Shown here in pieces: positions 38,810-47,729 of a DNA stretch of 64,000 bases. How positions within the stretch are numbered: position 1 is the stretch's first letter; every line of letters begins with the position of its first letter. Below the pieces are notes generated by a model, which was not told the DNA's origin, ran no database searches, and saw only the letters and a program-made list of their open reading frames with translations. The position numbers and the translations under genes are program-made. The DNA comes from DATATV01 sp036268615 (GTDB lineage Bacteria; Actinomycetota; Actinomycetes; Mycobacteriales; Pseudonocardiaceae), in assembly GCA_036268615.1 (NCBI GenBank), contig DATATV010000039.1, forward strand, positions 172,653 to 236,652, read 5' to 3'.

Positions 38810-39205
38810 GTGATCGTTCGAACCCTGCAGGAGATCGAGGACACCGATCGGGATGTCCGCACGCCGAACTGGCGCAGCAAGCGCATCGTGCTGGCCGCGG
38901 ACAACCCGACCTTCTCGGTGCACGAGACCGTGCTCTACGCCGGCACGGTGAACGACTTCTGGTACGCCGACCACATCGAGGCGGTGTTCGTCGTGTCCGG
39001 TGAGGGCGAGCTGCTGGACAAGGAGACCGGCGAGACCTACCAGCTCGCCCCGGGCAGCCTCTACCTGCTCAGCGGCCACGAGCACCACCAGCTGCGGCCG
39101 CGCACCGAGATGCGCACGGTGTGCGTGTTCAACCCGCCGGTGACCGGCGCCGAGGTGCACGACGAGCAGGGCCGCTACCCGCTGGCCGGCGCCGCGACCA
39201 GCTGA
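38810..39205 (+). CDS. ectC: L-ectoine synthase
   Basis: A 131-residue cupin enzyme that closes the ring of N-gamma-acetyl-diaminobutyrate to ectoine. It starts MIVRTLQEIEDTDRDV and has the cupin motifs with HIEAVFVVSGEGELLD and LYLLSGHEHHQLRP. GTG start with CGGAGGA upstream. Length and motif order are those of EctC. Confidence 0.95.
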   Translation: MIVRTLQEIEDTDRDVRTPNWRSKRIVLAADNPTFSVHETVLYAGTVNDFWYADHIEAVFVVSGEGELLDKETGETYQLAPGSLYLLSGHEHHQLRPRTEMRTVCVFNPPVTGAEVHDEQGRYPLAGAATS

Positions 39206-39247
39206 GCCGACCGCCACCACCGTGATGCCGAGGAGGCGCAGACAAGC

Positions 39248-40168
39248 ATGACCGTCACCGACACCCGAGATGCCGGCAGTCGAACCGAGGACCGGTATCC
39301 GACCAGGCTGCCCGGCACGACGCAGCCCATCCCGCGTACCGATCCCACCGTGTGGTCGACCGACGACCGCACCGGGCCGTTCGCCCCGGCCGAGCTGGCC
39401 GGCTACGCGGCCGACGGCTACTCCATCGTCGAGGGGCTGCTCAGCCCCGCCGAGGTGCACACCTACCAGAGCGAGCTGGCCCGGCTGGCCGCCGATCCCA
39501 AGCTGCGCAAGGACGAGCGGATCGTGGTCGAGCGCGAGTCCGACGAGGTCCGGTCGATCTTCGAGGTGCACAAGATCAGCGGCCTGATCGACCAGCTCGT
39601 GCACGACCCCCGGTTGCAGGCGCGGGCCCGGCAGATCCTCGGCTCGGACGTGTACGTGCACCAGAGCCGGGTCAACTATCTGCCCGGCTTCAAGGGCAAG
39701 GGTTTCTACTGGCATTCCGACTTCGAGACCTGGCACGCCGAGGACGGCATGCCGCTGCCCCGCGCGTGCAGCATCTCGGTCGCGCTGACCGAGAACTTCC
39801 CGTTCAACGGCGGCCTGATGGTGCTGCCCGGCTCGCACCGCACGTTCGTCCCGTGCGTCGGCGCCACGCCGGACAACAACTACCAGAAGTCGTTGCAGGA
39901 GCAGGAGATCGGCGTCCCGAGCCAGCAGGACCTGGCCGACCTGACCAACGAGTACGGCATCGACCAGTTCACCGGGCCGGCCGGATCGGCGCTGGTGTTC
40001 GACTCCAACATCATGCACGGCTCGGGCAACAACATCACCCCGTTGGCCCGGTCGAACATCTTCGTGGTGTTCAACAGCGTCGAGAACGCGCTGATCGACC
40101 CGTACGCCGCCGACCAGCCGCGGCCGGACTTCATTGCCAGCAGGGATTTCACCCCGTTGTCGCGTTGA
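39248..40168 (+). CDS. ectD: ectoine hydroxylase
   Basis: A 306-residue Fe(II)/2-oxoglutarate dioxygenase that converts ectoine to 5-hydroxyectoine. The iron site is in FYWHSDFETWHAEDG (His and Asp) and NIMHGSGNN (His). The EctD-specific stretch around residues 120-170 with GFKGKGFYWHS is present. It is the last gene of the cluster, and a 13-bp hairpin follows at 40301. The organism can thus make both ectoine and hydroxyectoine. Confidence 0.95.
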   Translation: MTVTDTRDAGSRTEDRYPTRLPGTTQPIPRTDPTVWSTDDRTGPFAPAELAGYAADGYSIVEGLLSPAEVHTYQSELARLAADPKLRKDERIVVERESDEVRSIFEVHKISGLIDQLVHDPRLQARARQILGSDVYVHQSRVNYLPGFKGKGFYWHSDFETWHAEDGMPLPRACSISVALTENFPFNGGLMVLPGSHRTFVPCVGATPDNNYQKSLQEQEIGVPSQQDLADLTNEYGIDQFTGPAGSALVFDSNIMHGSGNNITPLARSNIFVVFNSVENALIDPYAADQPRPDFIASRDFTPLSR

Positions 40169-40300
40169 GTGCCGCGGGTCGCTGTAGTCGACCGCACGCG
40201 CTCTGTTAGGTTGGTCGCACTTCCACGGTGCATGATCAAGAGCAATCCGGAGTTTCGCTCGGGGTGAGCCCCGGACTGCTGTTGACCACGACGTGGAACA

Positions 40301-40342
40301 GGCTCCGGGAGGTCCGGATCGGGACCGGTACCTCCCGGAGCC
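40301..40342 (+). terminator. hairpin after ectABCD
   Basis: GGCTCCGGGAGGT (40301-40313) and its exact complement (40330-40342) enclose 16 bases. It is 133 bases after the ectD stop; a shorter CGGGG/CCCCG hairpin at about 40260-40275 precedes it. Apart from these the 40169-40496 gap has no gene. Confidence 0.6.
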
Positions 40343-40496
40343 GCTTGCGCTCCGGAGCTATTCTTCCGAATACATCTGCCGCTGAACCCGCTGGAAGTCC
40401 GACCAGAAACGGGTTTCCGCTCCCCGTCCGGCCGCTGGTCCCGTAGCTTGGCGCAGTGTGCCGTCGACTGGGGGACGGCGTGAAGGCAGGCGGACA

Positions 40497-43223
40497 GTGG
40501 TTCCGGACATTCCGGATCAGCTCGAAAACCAGGAGACCGTCGACGGTCCATCGGACGGTGACCTGTGGTTCGGCGTGCTCGGACCGGTGCAGGTGCTGGC
40601 CGGCGGGCACAGCCTGCCACTGGGCAGCCCGGGCCTGCGCGGCCTGCTGTTCCTGCTCGTGCTGGGCGCCAACCAGGTGGTCCCGATCGACCGGATCGTG
40701 GACGGCCTGTGGGGTGAGCGCCCGCCGGCGACCGCGCGGACCATCGTGCACGGCTACGTGTCCCGGCTGCGCCGGGTGCTCGCCGAGGTCGACCCGGGTG
40801 GCGGCACCGCGACGATCCTGACCAGGACGCCGGGCTACGAACTGCGTGTCGAGGAGTCCCGGATCGACCTGGCCAGGGCGCGCAGGCTGCTCGCCGCCGC
40901 GCGTGGCCAGCCGGCCGGCCGCCGGGCCGAACTGCTCCGCTCGGCCGCCGCGCTGTGGCGGGGTCCGCTGCAGGTCGATCCGCCGGTCGGGTCGGTGCTC
41001 GTCGAGGTCGCCGACCTGCGGCTGGTGCTCACCGCCGAGCGGGTGGAGGCCGAGCTGGAACTGGGCCGGCACGCCGAACTGGTCGGCGAGCTGCGCGGTC
41101 TGGTCCGCGCGCACCCGTTCGACGAGGTGCTGGTCGGCCAGTTGATCCGCGCCCTGCACGGGTCCGGCCTGCGGGCCGAGGCGCTGGAGCGCTACCACGA
41201 GTTCCGCCGTGGGGTCGCCGACGAGCTGGGCATCGACCCCGGCCCACAGCTGCGCCAGCTGCATGGGCTGCTGCTGCGCGACGAGCTGACCCCGCCGCCC
41301 GCGCCCGCCCTCGGCGCGCCGATCCCCGCCCAGCTGCCCGCCGCGGCGACCGGGTTCACCGGCCGGGAGGACGAACTGGCCTGGCTGAACGGTTTGCTGC
41401 CCAACCGTGCCGGTTCGACCGTCGCGGTACTCACCGGCACCGCCGGGGTCGGCAAGAGCGCGCTCGCGGTGACCTGGGGTCACCGGGTGGCCGCCGAGTT
41501 CCCCGACGGGCTGCTCTACGCGGCACTGCGCGGCTTCGACCCGAGCCAGCCGCCGTTGGCCGTCACCGATGTGCTGCCCCGGTTCCTGCTCGCCCTCGGC
41601 GTGCGGGCCCGGGACCTGCCCGAAGATCACGAGGAGCAGATCGCGCTCTACCGCTCGGTGCTGGCCGCCCGCCGGGTGCTGATCGTGCTGGACGGCGCGC
41701 GCGACTCCGAGCACGCCCGCCCGCTGCTGCCCGGCGGTCCGGGCGCGGTCGCGCTGGTGACCAGCCGGCGCAGGCTGGACGGGCTCGTCGCCAGCAGCGG
41801 CGCGCGGCTGTTACGGGTCGAGCCGCTGCCGCCGGAGCCGGCGATCCGGCTGGTGCACCGGGCCGCGGCCGACGCCGACATGCGGCTCACCGCCGAGCAG
41901 GCCGCCCGGCTGGCGGAACTGTGCGGGTACCTGCCGTTGGCGCTGCGGGTGATCGCCGCCCGACTGGCCGCGCATCCGGTCCGGCCGGTGGCCGACCTGC
42001 TGGCCGAACTCGCCGACGAGCACACCCGGCTGGCCGCGCTGGACATCGAGTACGCCGACACCAGCGTGCGGGCCGCGCTGGACGTGTCCTACCGCGGCCT
42101 GCACCCGGCGATCGGCGGTGCCTTCCGCACATTGGGCCTGGTGCCCGGCCCGTCGGTCGATCCGTACGCGACGGCCGCGCTGTGCGGCACCGACGTGCCG
42201 ATCGCGCTGCGCAGGCTGCGCGCGCTGGCCGAGGCCAACCTGGTCACCGAGCGGGACGGCAACCGGTTCGTCATGCCCGACCTGGTTCGCCTGTACGCCA
42301 AGGAACTCACCGCCATCGAACTGTCCGAACCGGACAGATCGGCCGCGTTCGGCCGACTGTTGCGCTACTACCTGGTGACCGCCGACCGGGCCCGCCGCTG
42401 TCTGTGTCCGCCCAGCGACGAGCTCGATTTCGCCGGCCGGGCACCGAAAACGGCCCGGCCGACGCTGGACACCGCAGAGCACGGGCTGGCCTGGTTCGAC
42501 GCGGAGTGGGCCAACCTGACCGCGCTGCTGCGCGCGACCGTCGCCGAGGGGCTGCACCGGGACGCGTGGCGGCTGGCCGCGCTGGCCGCCCCGGCGCTGA
42601 CCGTGCGGCCCGACTACCCGGACTGGCCGGGATGGGCGCGCACCGGCCTCGCCGCGGCCCGGGCCGGCGGCGACGCCGACGGCGAGGTGATGCTGCTGAT
42701 CGTCCTGGCCGCCGTGCTGGGCCGGGCGCAGCCGCCGGCCTGGGACGAGGCGCTGGCCGAGGCCCGGCACGCGCTGCGGGTCGCCACCGAACGGGACGAC
42801 GCGCGGCTGATCCGGACCGCGCTGGACGCGGTCGCCGGCGGCCTGCTGGGCCAGGGCCGGCTCACCGAGGCGCTGTCCTGTGCCCGGGAGTCGCACCGGC
42901 TCTCGGTGGCCGCCGCCGACCAACTCGGGCGGGCGCACGCCGCGCTCACCATGGCCGAGGTGGAACTCGCGCTGGACCGCCCGGCCGAGGCCGCGGGCCA
43001 CGCCCGGGACGCGGCCGGGCTGTTCGCCGAGATCGGCGATCCGGGCAGCGAGCTGGCCGCCGTGCTCACCCTCGCCGAACTGCACCTGGCCACCGGCCGG
43101 CCGACGCTGGCCCGGCCGCAGGCCGAACGCGCGGTGCGCCTGGCCGAGCGGTTGTCCGCGGGCCCGGCCACCGCGCGCGCCGGCCGGTTGCTGACCGCAG
43201 CGCGGCTCGGGGCGGACGTTTAG
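40497..43223 (+). CDS. SARP/AfsR-type regulator with full DNA-binding, BTAD and ATPase domains
   Basis: A 908-residue regulator. The OmpR-like DNA-binding domain comes first (about residues 20-110: FGVLGPVQVLAGG, LRGLLFLLVLGANQVV, YVSRLRRVL). The BTAD domain spans about 115-260, and an NB-ARC ATPase follows with GTAGVGKSAL near 320. A winged-helix and TPR-like tail completes it. GTG at 40497 follows AAGGCAGG; a GTG at 40458 is an alternative. Codon 439 is TTA (41811-41813). Targets are unknown; neighbours are ectD and a convergent SGNH hydrolase. Confidence 0.88.
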   Translation: MVPDIPDQLENQETVDGPSDGDLWFGVLGPVQVLAGGHSLPLGSPGLRGLLFLLVLGANQVVPIDRIVDGLWGERPPATARTIVHGYVSRLRRVLAEVDPGGGTATILTRTPGYELRVEESRIDLARARRLLAAARGQPAGRRAELLRSAAALWRGPLQVDPPVGSVLVEVADLRLVLTAERVEAELELGRHAELVGELRGLVRAHPFDEVLVGQLIRALHGSGLRAEALERYHEFRRGVADELGIDPGPQLRQLHGLLLRDELTPPPAPALGAPIPAQLPAAATGFTGREDELAWLNGLLPNRAGSTVAVLTGTAGVGKSALAVTWGHRVAAEFPDGLLYAALRGFDPSQPPLAVTDVLPRFLLALGVRARDLPEDHEEQIALYRSVLAARRVLIVLDGARDSEHARPLLPGGPGAVALVTSRRRLDGLVASSGARLLRVEPLPPEPAIRLVHRAAADADMRLTAEQAARLAELCGYLPLALRVIAARLAAHPVRPVADLLAELADEHTRLAALDIEYADTSVRAALDVSYRGLHPAIGGAFRTLGLVPGPSVDPYATAALCGTDVPIALRRLRALAEANLVTERDGNRFVMPDLVRLYAKELTAIELSEPDRSAAFGRLLRYYLVTADRARRCLCPPSDELDFAGRAPKTARPTLDTAEHGLAWFDAEWANLTALLRATVAEGLHRDAWRLAALAAPALTVRPDYPDWPGWARTGLAAARAGGDADGEVMLLIVLAAVLGRAQPPAWDEALAEARHALRVATERDDARLIRTALDAVAGGLLGQGRLTEALSCARESHRLSVAAADQLGRAHAALTMAEVELALDRPAEAAGHARDAAGLFAEIGDPGSELAAVLTLAELHLATGRPTLARPQAERAVRLAERLSAGPATARAGRLLTAARLGADV

Positions 43224-43289
43224 CCGACGGTTAGCCGGTGTGCAGCGCCGACTGCCAGAGTTCCTCACGCGTCGAGAAGTTGATCGGCG

Positions 43290-44168
43290 TCAGGGTGCCA
43301 GTGGGAGCGTGTGGGGGCTGCCACCCGGAAACAGCCGGCCGGCACCGTTGGGGGAGGTGCCGGCCGGTGTTCGCGGTTCGGGTCCGGCGCGCGGCTGCCC
43401 GAGCGGGGTCAGCTCCGGCCGTTTGGGCAGCAGGTTGTCGCCGGCGGACCGGCCACGCAGGTGCCGGCCGATCCACGGCACGAAGTGCTGCCGGGTCCAG
43501 GCCAGATCCGACCGGCGCAGGTCCAGCCAGGCCGGTGGCGGCACCGCCGGCCACGGCTCGTCCCAGCGTCCGTCCACCGCCGGGTCCACCGACACGCCCA
43601 GCACCCCGGCGGCCCGTAGCGCGACCCGGGAGTGGCCGGCGGGGGACAGGTGCAGCCGGTCGTCGCTCCACGCCCTCGGGTCGTGCAGGGCCCGCATCGA
43701 CCACAGGTCGACCGTGTACGCGCCGTTGCGGTCCGCGATCGCCCGCAGATGCCCGTTGTAGGTGGCGATCCGGCCGCGCACCCGGCGCAGCACCGGGGTG
43801 GCCTTGGGGTCGAAGCCGGTGAAGATCACCACATCGCTGCCGACCGCCCGCAGTTGCGCGACGGCCGCGTCGACGACCTCGGCGAGCCCGTCGGGGTCGC
43901 CGCCGGGCCGCAGGATGTCGTTGCCGCCCGCGCAGAACGCCACCAGGTCGGCCTCGGCCCGCAGCGCGTAGGGCAGCTGGTCGTCCAGCACCTGACGCAG
44001 GTACTTGCCGCGGATCGCGAGATTGGCGTAGCGCAGCGCGGGCTGCTCCCTGACCAGCAGTTCGGCCAGCCGGTCCGCCCAACCGCGGAACTGGCCGTCG
44101 GGGCCGGGGTCGTTGAGTCCTTCGGTGAAACTGTCGCCGATGGCCACGAAGTTATGCCATCTGTGCAC
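43290..44168 (-). CDS. SGNH/GDSL-type esterase
   Basis: A 292-residue hydrolase of the SGNH family. Block I is FVAIGDSFTEG at the N-terminus, block III AGGNDI and block V DDRLHLSPAGHSRVA with the catalytic Asp-x-x-His. There is no signal peptide. GTG at 44168 has GGGAGGG eight bases upstream; an ATG at 44195 is possible. The last 45 or so residues are Pro/Arg-rich and cover a perfect hairpin (43335-43367). It is divergent from nagA; its regulation by the same region is possible. Confidence 0.82.
   Translation of the reverse strand: MHRWHNFVAIGDSFTEGLNDPGPDGQFRGWADRLAELLVREQPALRYANLAIRGKYLRQVLDDQLPYALRAEADLVAFCAGGNDILRPGGDPDGLAEVVDAAVAQLRAVGSDVVIFTGFDPKATPVLRRVRGRIATYNGHLRAIADRNGAYTVDLWSMRALHDPRAWSDDRLHLSPAGHSRVALRAAGVLGVSVDPAVDGRWDEPWPAVPPPAWLDLRRSDLAWTRQHFVPWIGRHLRGRSAGDNLLPKRPELTPLGQPRAGPEPRTPAGTSPNGAGRLFPGGSPHTLPLAP
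43335..43367. terminator. 12-bp hairpin inside the 3' end of the SGNH gene
   Basis: CCGGCCGGCACC and its exact complement enclose nine bases, 45 bases before the SGNH stop. It may terminate the convergent SARP transcript, which ends 111 bases earlier on the plus strand. Confidence 0.5.
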
Positions 44169-44300
44169 GTCCTCGCCCTCCCTGTAACGGTCCATACGTT
44201 CCCTCGAACATATCTGTATAGCCCAGCTAACCGTTCGGGACGGGCACTTGCGGCTAATTTTCTTCATGTAGTGATTTACTGTTAGAAGATAACTGGACGT

Positions 44301-44316
44301 TGGTAGGGGTCTACCA
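44301..44316. promoter_or_regulatory. inverted repeat TGGTAG-N4-CTACCA before nagA
   Basis: Six-base exact arms lie 11 bases before the nagA dre site and share its TGGT/ACCA ends. It may be a second, degenerate DasR site. Weak call. Confidence 0.35.
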
Positions 44317-44326
44317 GTATTTTTCT

Positions 44327-44342
44327 AATGGTCTGGACCAAT
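44327..44342. promoter_or_regulatory. DasR operator (dre) overlapping the nagA leader
   Basis: AATGGTCTGGACCAAT contains TGGTCTGGACCA, one base off the dre core TGGTCTAGACCA. It ends 11 bases before the TTG start of nagA, where bound DasR would block transcription. Confidence 0.75.
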
Positions 44343-44353
44343 CTGGAGGACCG

Positions 44354-45610
44354 TTGGACACCGTCATCGCCGCCCCGCGCGCCCTGGTCAACGGCGCCAT
44401 CACCGGACCGACGCACGTGCGGGTCCGGGCCGGCCGGATCATCGAGGTCTGCCCCGGCCCGCCCACCGGCCCCGGCCGGATCGAACTGCTGACCACCGGC
44501 CTGCTCACCGCCGGCCTGGTGGACATCCAGGTCAACGGCGCGTTCGGGGTCGACTTCGCCGACGTCGACGCGGCCGCCCTGCGGCACGTGTCCGGCCGGC
44601 TGCCCGGGACCGGTGTCACCCGGTTCCTGCCGACCCTGATCACCGCGCCGGTGCCCACCCTGTTGACGCAGGCCAGGGCGGTGCTCGCGGCCGCGGCGGC
44701 GCTCCCGCCGCAGGCCGGCGCACGGCCGATCGGAGTGCATCTGGAGGGGCCGTTCCTGTCCGCGGCCCGGCACGGCGTGCACGATCCGGGGCTGATGGTC
44801 GACCCGACCCCGGAGCTGGTCGAGCAGATCCTGGCCGACGCCGTGGTCGCGCCCGAACTGCGGATGGTCACCCTGGCACCGGAACGCACCCACGGCCTGG
44901 CCGCGGTGCGCCGGTTCGCCGAGGCCGGTGTGCTGGTCTCGGTCGGGCACAGCGACGCGACCGCCGCGCAGACCCGGCAGGCCGCCGACGCGGGCGCTCG
45001 GATGATCACCCACCTGTTCAACGCGCAGCGCGGGCTGGGCCACCGGGAACCCGGCGTGCCGGGCGCCGGCCTGACCGATCCGCGGTTCTCCCTCGGGCTG
45101 ATCGCCGATCTCGCGCACGTCGCCCCGGACGTGTGCCTGCTGGTGTTCACCGCGGCCACCGGCCGGGTCGTGCTGGTCACCGACGCGGTGGCCGCGGCCG
45201 GGATGCCGGTGGGCAGTTACCGGCTGGGCGGCGCGGACGTGCTGCTCACCGAGGAGGGCGTGCCGCGCGCGCCGGACGGCACCATCGCCGGCAGCGCGCT
45301 GACCCTGGACCGAGCCGTGCGCAACATCGTCTCGCTGGGCATCGACCCGGCGGTCGCGCTGTCCGCGGCGACCGTGGTGCCCGCCGACACGATCGGCGAG
45401 CCGCACCTCGGCCGGCTGGCCGAGAACGCCGTGGCCGACCTGGTCTGGTGGGACGACGACCTGTACCCGCGCCGGGTCTGGGTGGACGGCGAGGTCGCGC
45501 ACGAGGCCGACGACGCCGACCTGCGACTGGACCCGATGCGCCGACTCGACCAGCCCGATCGGACAGCCGAACCCAGTCACGCCGAAGAAGCCGTCGACCC
45601 GGTCGGCTGA
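44354..45610 (+). CDS. nagA: N-acetylglucosamine-6-phosphate deacetylase
   Basis: A 418-residue amidohydrolase that removes acetate from N-acetylglucosamine-6-phosphate. Metal and active-site motifs are HLEGPF, VGHSDAT, THLFNAQ and LVTDAVAAAG. TTG at 44354 follows GGAGGA closely and is just downstream of the dre site; a longer frame from 44300 would overlap the operator. It feeds GlcN-6-P from sugars taken up by DasABC. A 16-bp hairpin terminates it. Confidence 0.92.
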   Translation: MDTVIAAPRALVNGAITGPTHVRVRAGRIIEVCPGPPTGPGRIELLTTGLLTAGLVDIQVNGAFGVDFADVDAAALRHVSGRLPGTGVTRFLPTLITAPVPTLLTQARAVLAAAAALPPQAGARPIGVHLEGPFLSAARHGVHDPGLMVDPTPELVEQILADAVVAPELRMVTLAPERTHGLAAVRRFAEAGVLVSVGHSDATAAQTRQAADAGARMITHLFNAQRGLGHREPGVPGAGLTDPRFSLGLIADLAHVAPDVCLLVFTAATGRVVLVTDAVAAAGMPVGSYRLGGADVLLTEEGVPRAPDGTIAGSALTLDRAVRNIVSLGIDPAVALSAATVVPADTIGEPHLGRLAENAVADLVWWDDDLYPRRVWVDGEVAHEADDADLRLDPMRRLDQPDRTAEPSHAEEAVDPVG

Positions 45611-45617
45611 CCGGACG

Positions 45618-45656
45618 CGAGTGCGGATGCCCGCTTCTGACGGGCATCCGCACTCG
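45618..45656. terminator. 16-bp bidirectional terminator hairpin
   Basis: Exact 16-base arms (45618-45633, 45641-45656) enclose seven bases. It lies between the convergent nagA and SIS-domain genes. Confidence 0.85.
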
Positions 45657-45686
45657 TTGACGCCGACCGGAATCTGGTGGAGACGG

Positions 45687-46739
45687 TCAGCGGGTCTTGG
45701 TCACCTTGTTCAGCCCGCGCGGCTGGTCCGGGTCGCCGCCTCTGGCCAGCGAGAGCGCCAGCGCGAGCCGCTGGATCGGCAGGATCTCCAGGATCGGCGC
45801 GACCTCCTCGGCGCTGGCCGCCACCGCGAGCCGCGCTGCCGCCGGCATGTCGTGGGCGGCCGAGCCGACCGCGAGCACGTCCGCGCCCCGGCCGTGCACG
45901 GTGGCCAGCACCTCGCGCATGGCCGCCGCGCCGGCCCCGTTGCTGGTCACCGCGAGCACGCCGGTCTCCGAGTCGACCGCGGCCACCGGGCCGTGCAGCA
46001 GGTCCGCGCCGCTGTAGGCGCGGGCCGACAGGTAGCTCGTCTCGGCCAGTTTCAGCGCCGCCTCCAGCGCGCTGGCCAGTGAGTAGCCGCGCCCGGTGGT
46101 GACAACGCGCTCGACGTACCGGTAGCGCTGCGCTGCCTCGTCGGCCGCCGCGCCGGACTGGTCCAATGTGGACGATGCCAGCGCGCCGATGTCGGCCACC
46201 GCCCGGCCGTCGCCACCACGAATCGCGTCCACCAGCAGGTAGAGCCCGAGCAGGGTGGCGGTATAGCTCTTGGTCGCGGCCACCGCGAGTTCGGTGCCGG
46301 CCCGCACGTCCACCGAAAGTTCGGCGGCGGCCTGCAACTCCGAGCCCGTGGTGTTGGTCACCGCGACGGTCAGCGCGCCCTGGTCCCGGGCGGCCTGGGT
46401 GACCTCGATCAGGTCGGGCGAGCCGCCGCTCTGGCTGACGGTCAGGAAGAGCACGTCGGACAGGTCCGGCTTGGCCCCGTAGAGCGTGGTGGTGGACGGC
46501 GAGACCAGGCCGGCCGGCAGTTGCAGCAGCACTTCGATCAGGTACTTGGCATACAGCGCCGCGTGGTCGGAGGACCCGCGCGCGGCCAGCAGCGCGAACC
46601 GCGGCCGGCGGCCGGCCACCACCTCGGCCACCTCGGCGATCTCCGCCCGGTGCCCGACGAGCCCGGCGAGCAGTTCCGGCTGGGCGGCCACCTCCGCGGC
46701 CATCAGCGCGCCGGGAACCCGTTGCACCTGTTCGGTCAC
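45687..46739 (-). CDS. SIS-domain amino-sugar phosphate protein (GlmS-isomerase/NagB-II/AgaS-like)
   Basis: A 350-residue protein with two SIS domains: LLAARGSSDHAALYAKY and FLTVSQSGGSPDLIE in the first, VVTTGRGYSLASALEAALKLAET in the second, and the C-terminal LNKVTKTR typical of the GlmS isomerase group. It lacks the glutaminase half, so it probably deaminates GlcN-6-P to fructose-6-P (NagB-II). It has its own dre site upstream and lies downstream of dasABC. GTG at 46739 follows GGAGG by six bases. Confidence 0.85.
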   Translation of the reverse strand: MTEQVQRVPGALMAAEVAAQPELLAGLVGHRAEIAEVAEVVAGRRPRFALLAARGSSDHAALYAKYLIEVLLQLPAGLVSPSTTTLYGAKPDLSDVLFLTVSQSGGSPDLIEVTQAARDQGALTVAVTNTTGSELQAAAELSVDVRAGTELAVAATKSYTATLLGLYLLVDAIRGGDGRAVADIGALASSTLDQSGAAADEAAQRYRYVERVVTTGRGYSLASALEAALKLAETSYLSARAYSGADLLHGPVAAVDSETGVLAVTSNGAGAAAMREVLATVHGRGADVLAVGSAAHDMPAAARLAVAASAEEVAPILEILPIQRLALALSLARGGDPDQPRGLNKVTKTR

Positions 46740-46780
46740 CGCTGCCTCCACCGTTCTGCACACCTCTTTCGGTCCGGCCG

Positions 46781-46796
46781 TTAGGTCTAGACCAAT
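46781..46796. promoter_or_regulatory. DasR operator (dre) upstream of the SIS gene
   Basis: TTAGGTCTAGACCAAT, read on the other strand ATTGGTCTAGACCTAA, matches the dre core TGGTCTAGACC in 11 of 12 bases. It lies 42 bases before the SIS gene start, between it and dasC. Confidence 0.75.
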
Positions 46797-46859
46797 CTTA
46801 GCAAGCCGGCACCCGGCCCGCCGTCCGCCGCAAGTGTGCTACCTGCCAGTTTCCTCACA

Positions 46860-47729
46860 TCAGCCCTTCACCGCACCGGCGGTGACGCCGCTGACCAGGT
46901 TGCGCTGCACGAGCAGGAAGAACACCAGCACCGGAATGGTGAACAGGCTGGACGCGGCCATCGCGCCACCCCAGTCGGTGCCGAACGCGGTCTGGAAGGT
47001 GGCCAGCCAGACCGGCAGCGTGTAGTGCGAACTGTCCTGCATCAACACGAACGCGTAGAGAAACTCGTTCCACGCGGTGATGAACGCGTACACCGAGGTG
47101 GCCACCAGACCGGGGCCCAACAGCGGGAAGGTCACCTTCCAGAACGCCTTCCACCGGCTGCACCCGTCGACCAGCGCGGCCTCCTCCAGGTCCACCGGGA
47201 TGCCCGAGATGAACCCGCGCAGCGTCCAGATGGTGAACGGCAGCGTGGAGACGAAGTAGATCAGCAGCAACGAAACCAGGCTGGTGTCCAGGTCGAACCG
47301 GCGCATCATCAGGTACATCGGGATGAGCAGCGCCTCGAACGGCGCCAACTGCGCGCACAGCACCAACATCAGGAAGCCCTTGCGGCCACGGAAGCGCATC
47401 CGGGCCAGCGGCAGCGCGGCCAGCAACCCGCAGAACAGCGCCAGGATCAGCGCGCCGAGGGTGACCATCAGGCTGTTGCGCAGGTAGGTGCCGAAGCCCG
47501 GCTTGCCGACCGCGTCGGTGAAGTGCTTGAACGTCAGGTGGAACGGGATCAGGTCGTAGCTGCTGGTGATGATGTCGCCGGCGGGCTTGAAGGCGGTGCT
47601 CACCATCCAGTAGGTGGGGAACAGGAACAGCAGCGCGACGATGAGGCCGACCACCGACACGGCGGTCCGCTTGCCTCGGCCGGTTCGCAGCCGGGGCGGC
47701 CGGTTCGTCCGGAGCGCGACGTTGGCCAT
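46860..47729 (-). CDS. dasC: DasC-like sugar ABC transporter permease
   Basis: A 289-residue permease with six membrane segments. The EAA loop reads LEEAALVDGCSRWKAFWKV. It is the second permease of an importer for chito-oligosaccharides or N-acetylglucosamine. Its ATG shares one base with the dasB stop (TGATG), so translation is coupled. No ATPase is encoded in the cluster; MsiK at 10514 is the likely one. Confidence 0.88.
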   Translation of the reverse strand: MANVALRTNRPPRLRTGRGKRTAVSVVGLIVALLFLFPTYWMVSTAFKPAGDIITSSYDLIPFHLTFKHFTDAVGKPGFGTYLRNSLMVTLGALILALFCGLLAALPLARMRFRGRKGFLMLVLCAQLAPFEALLIPMYLMMRRFDLDTSLVSLLLIYFVSTLPFTIWTLRGFISGIPVDLEEAALVDGCSRWKAFWKVTFPLLGPGLVATSVYAFITAWNEFLYAFVLMQDSSHYTLPVWLATFQTAFGTDWGGAMAASSLFTIPVLVFFLLVQRNLVSGVTAGAVKG

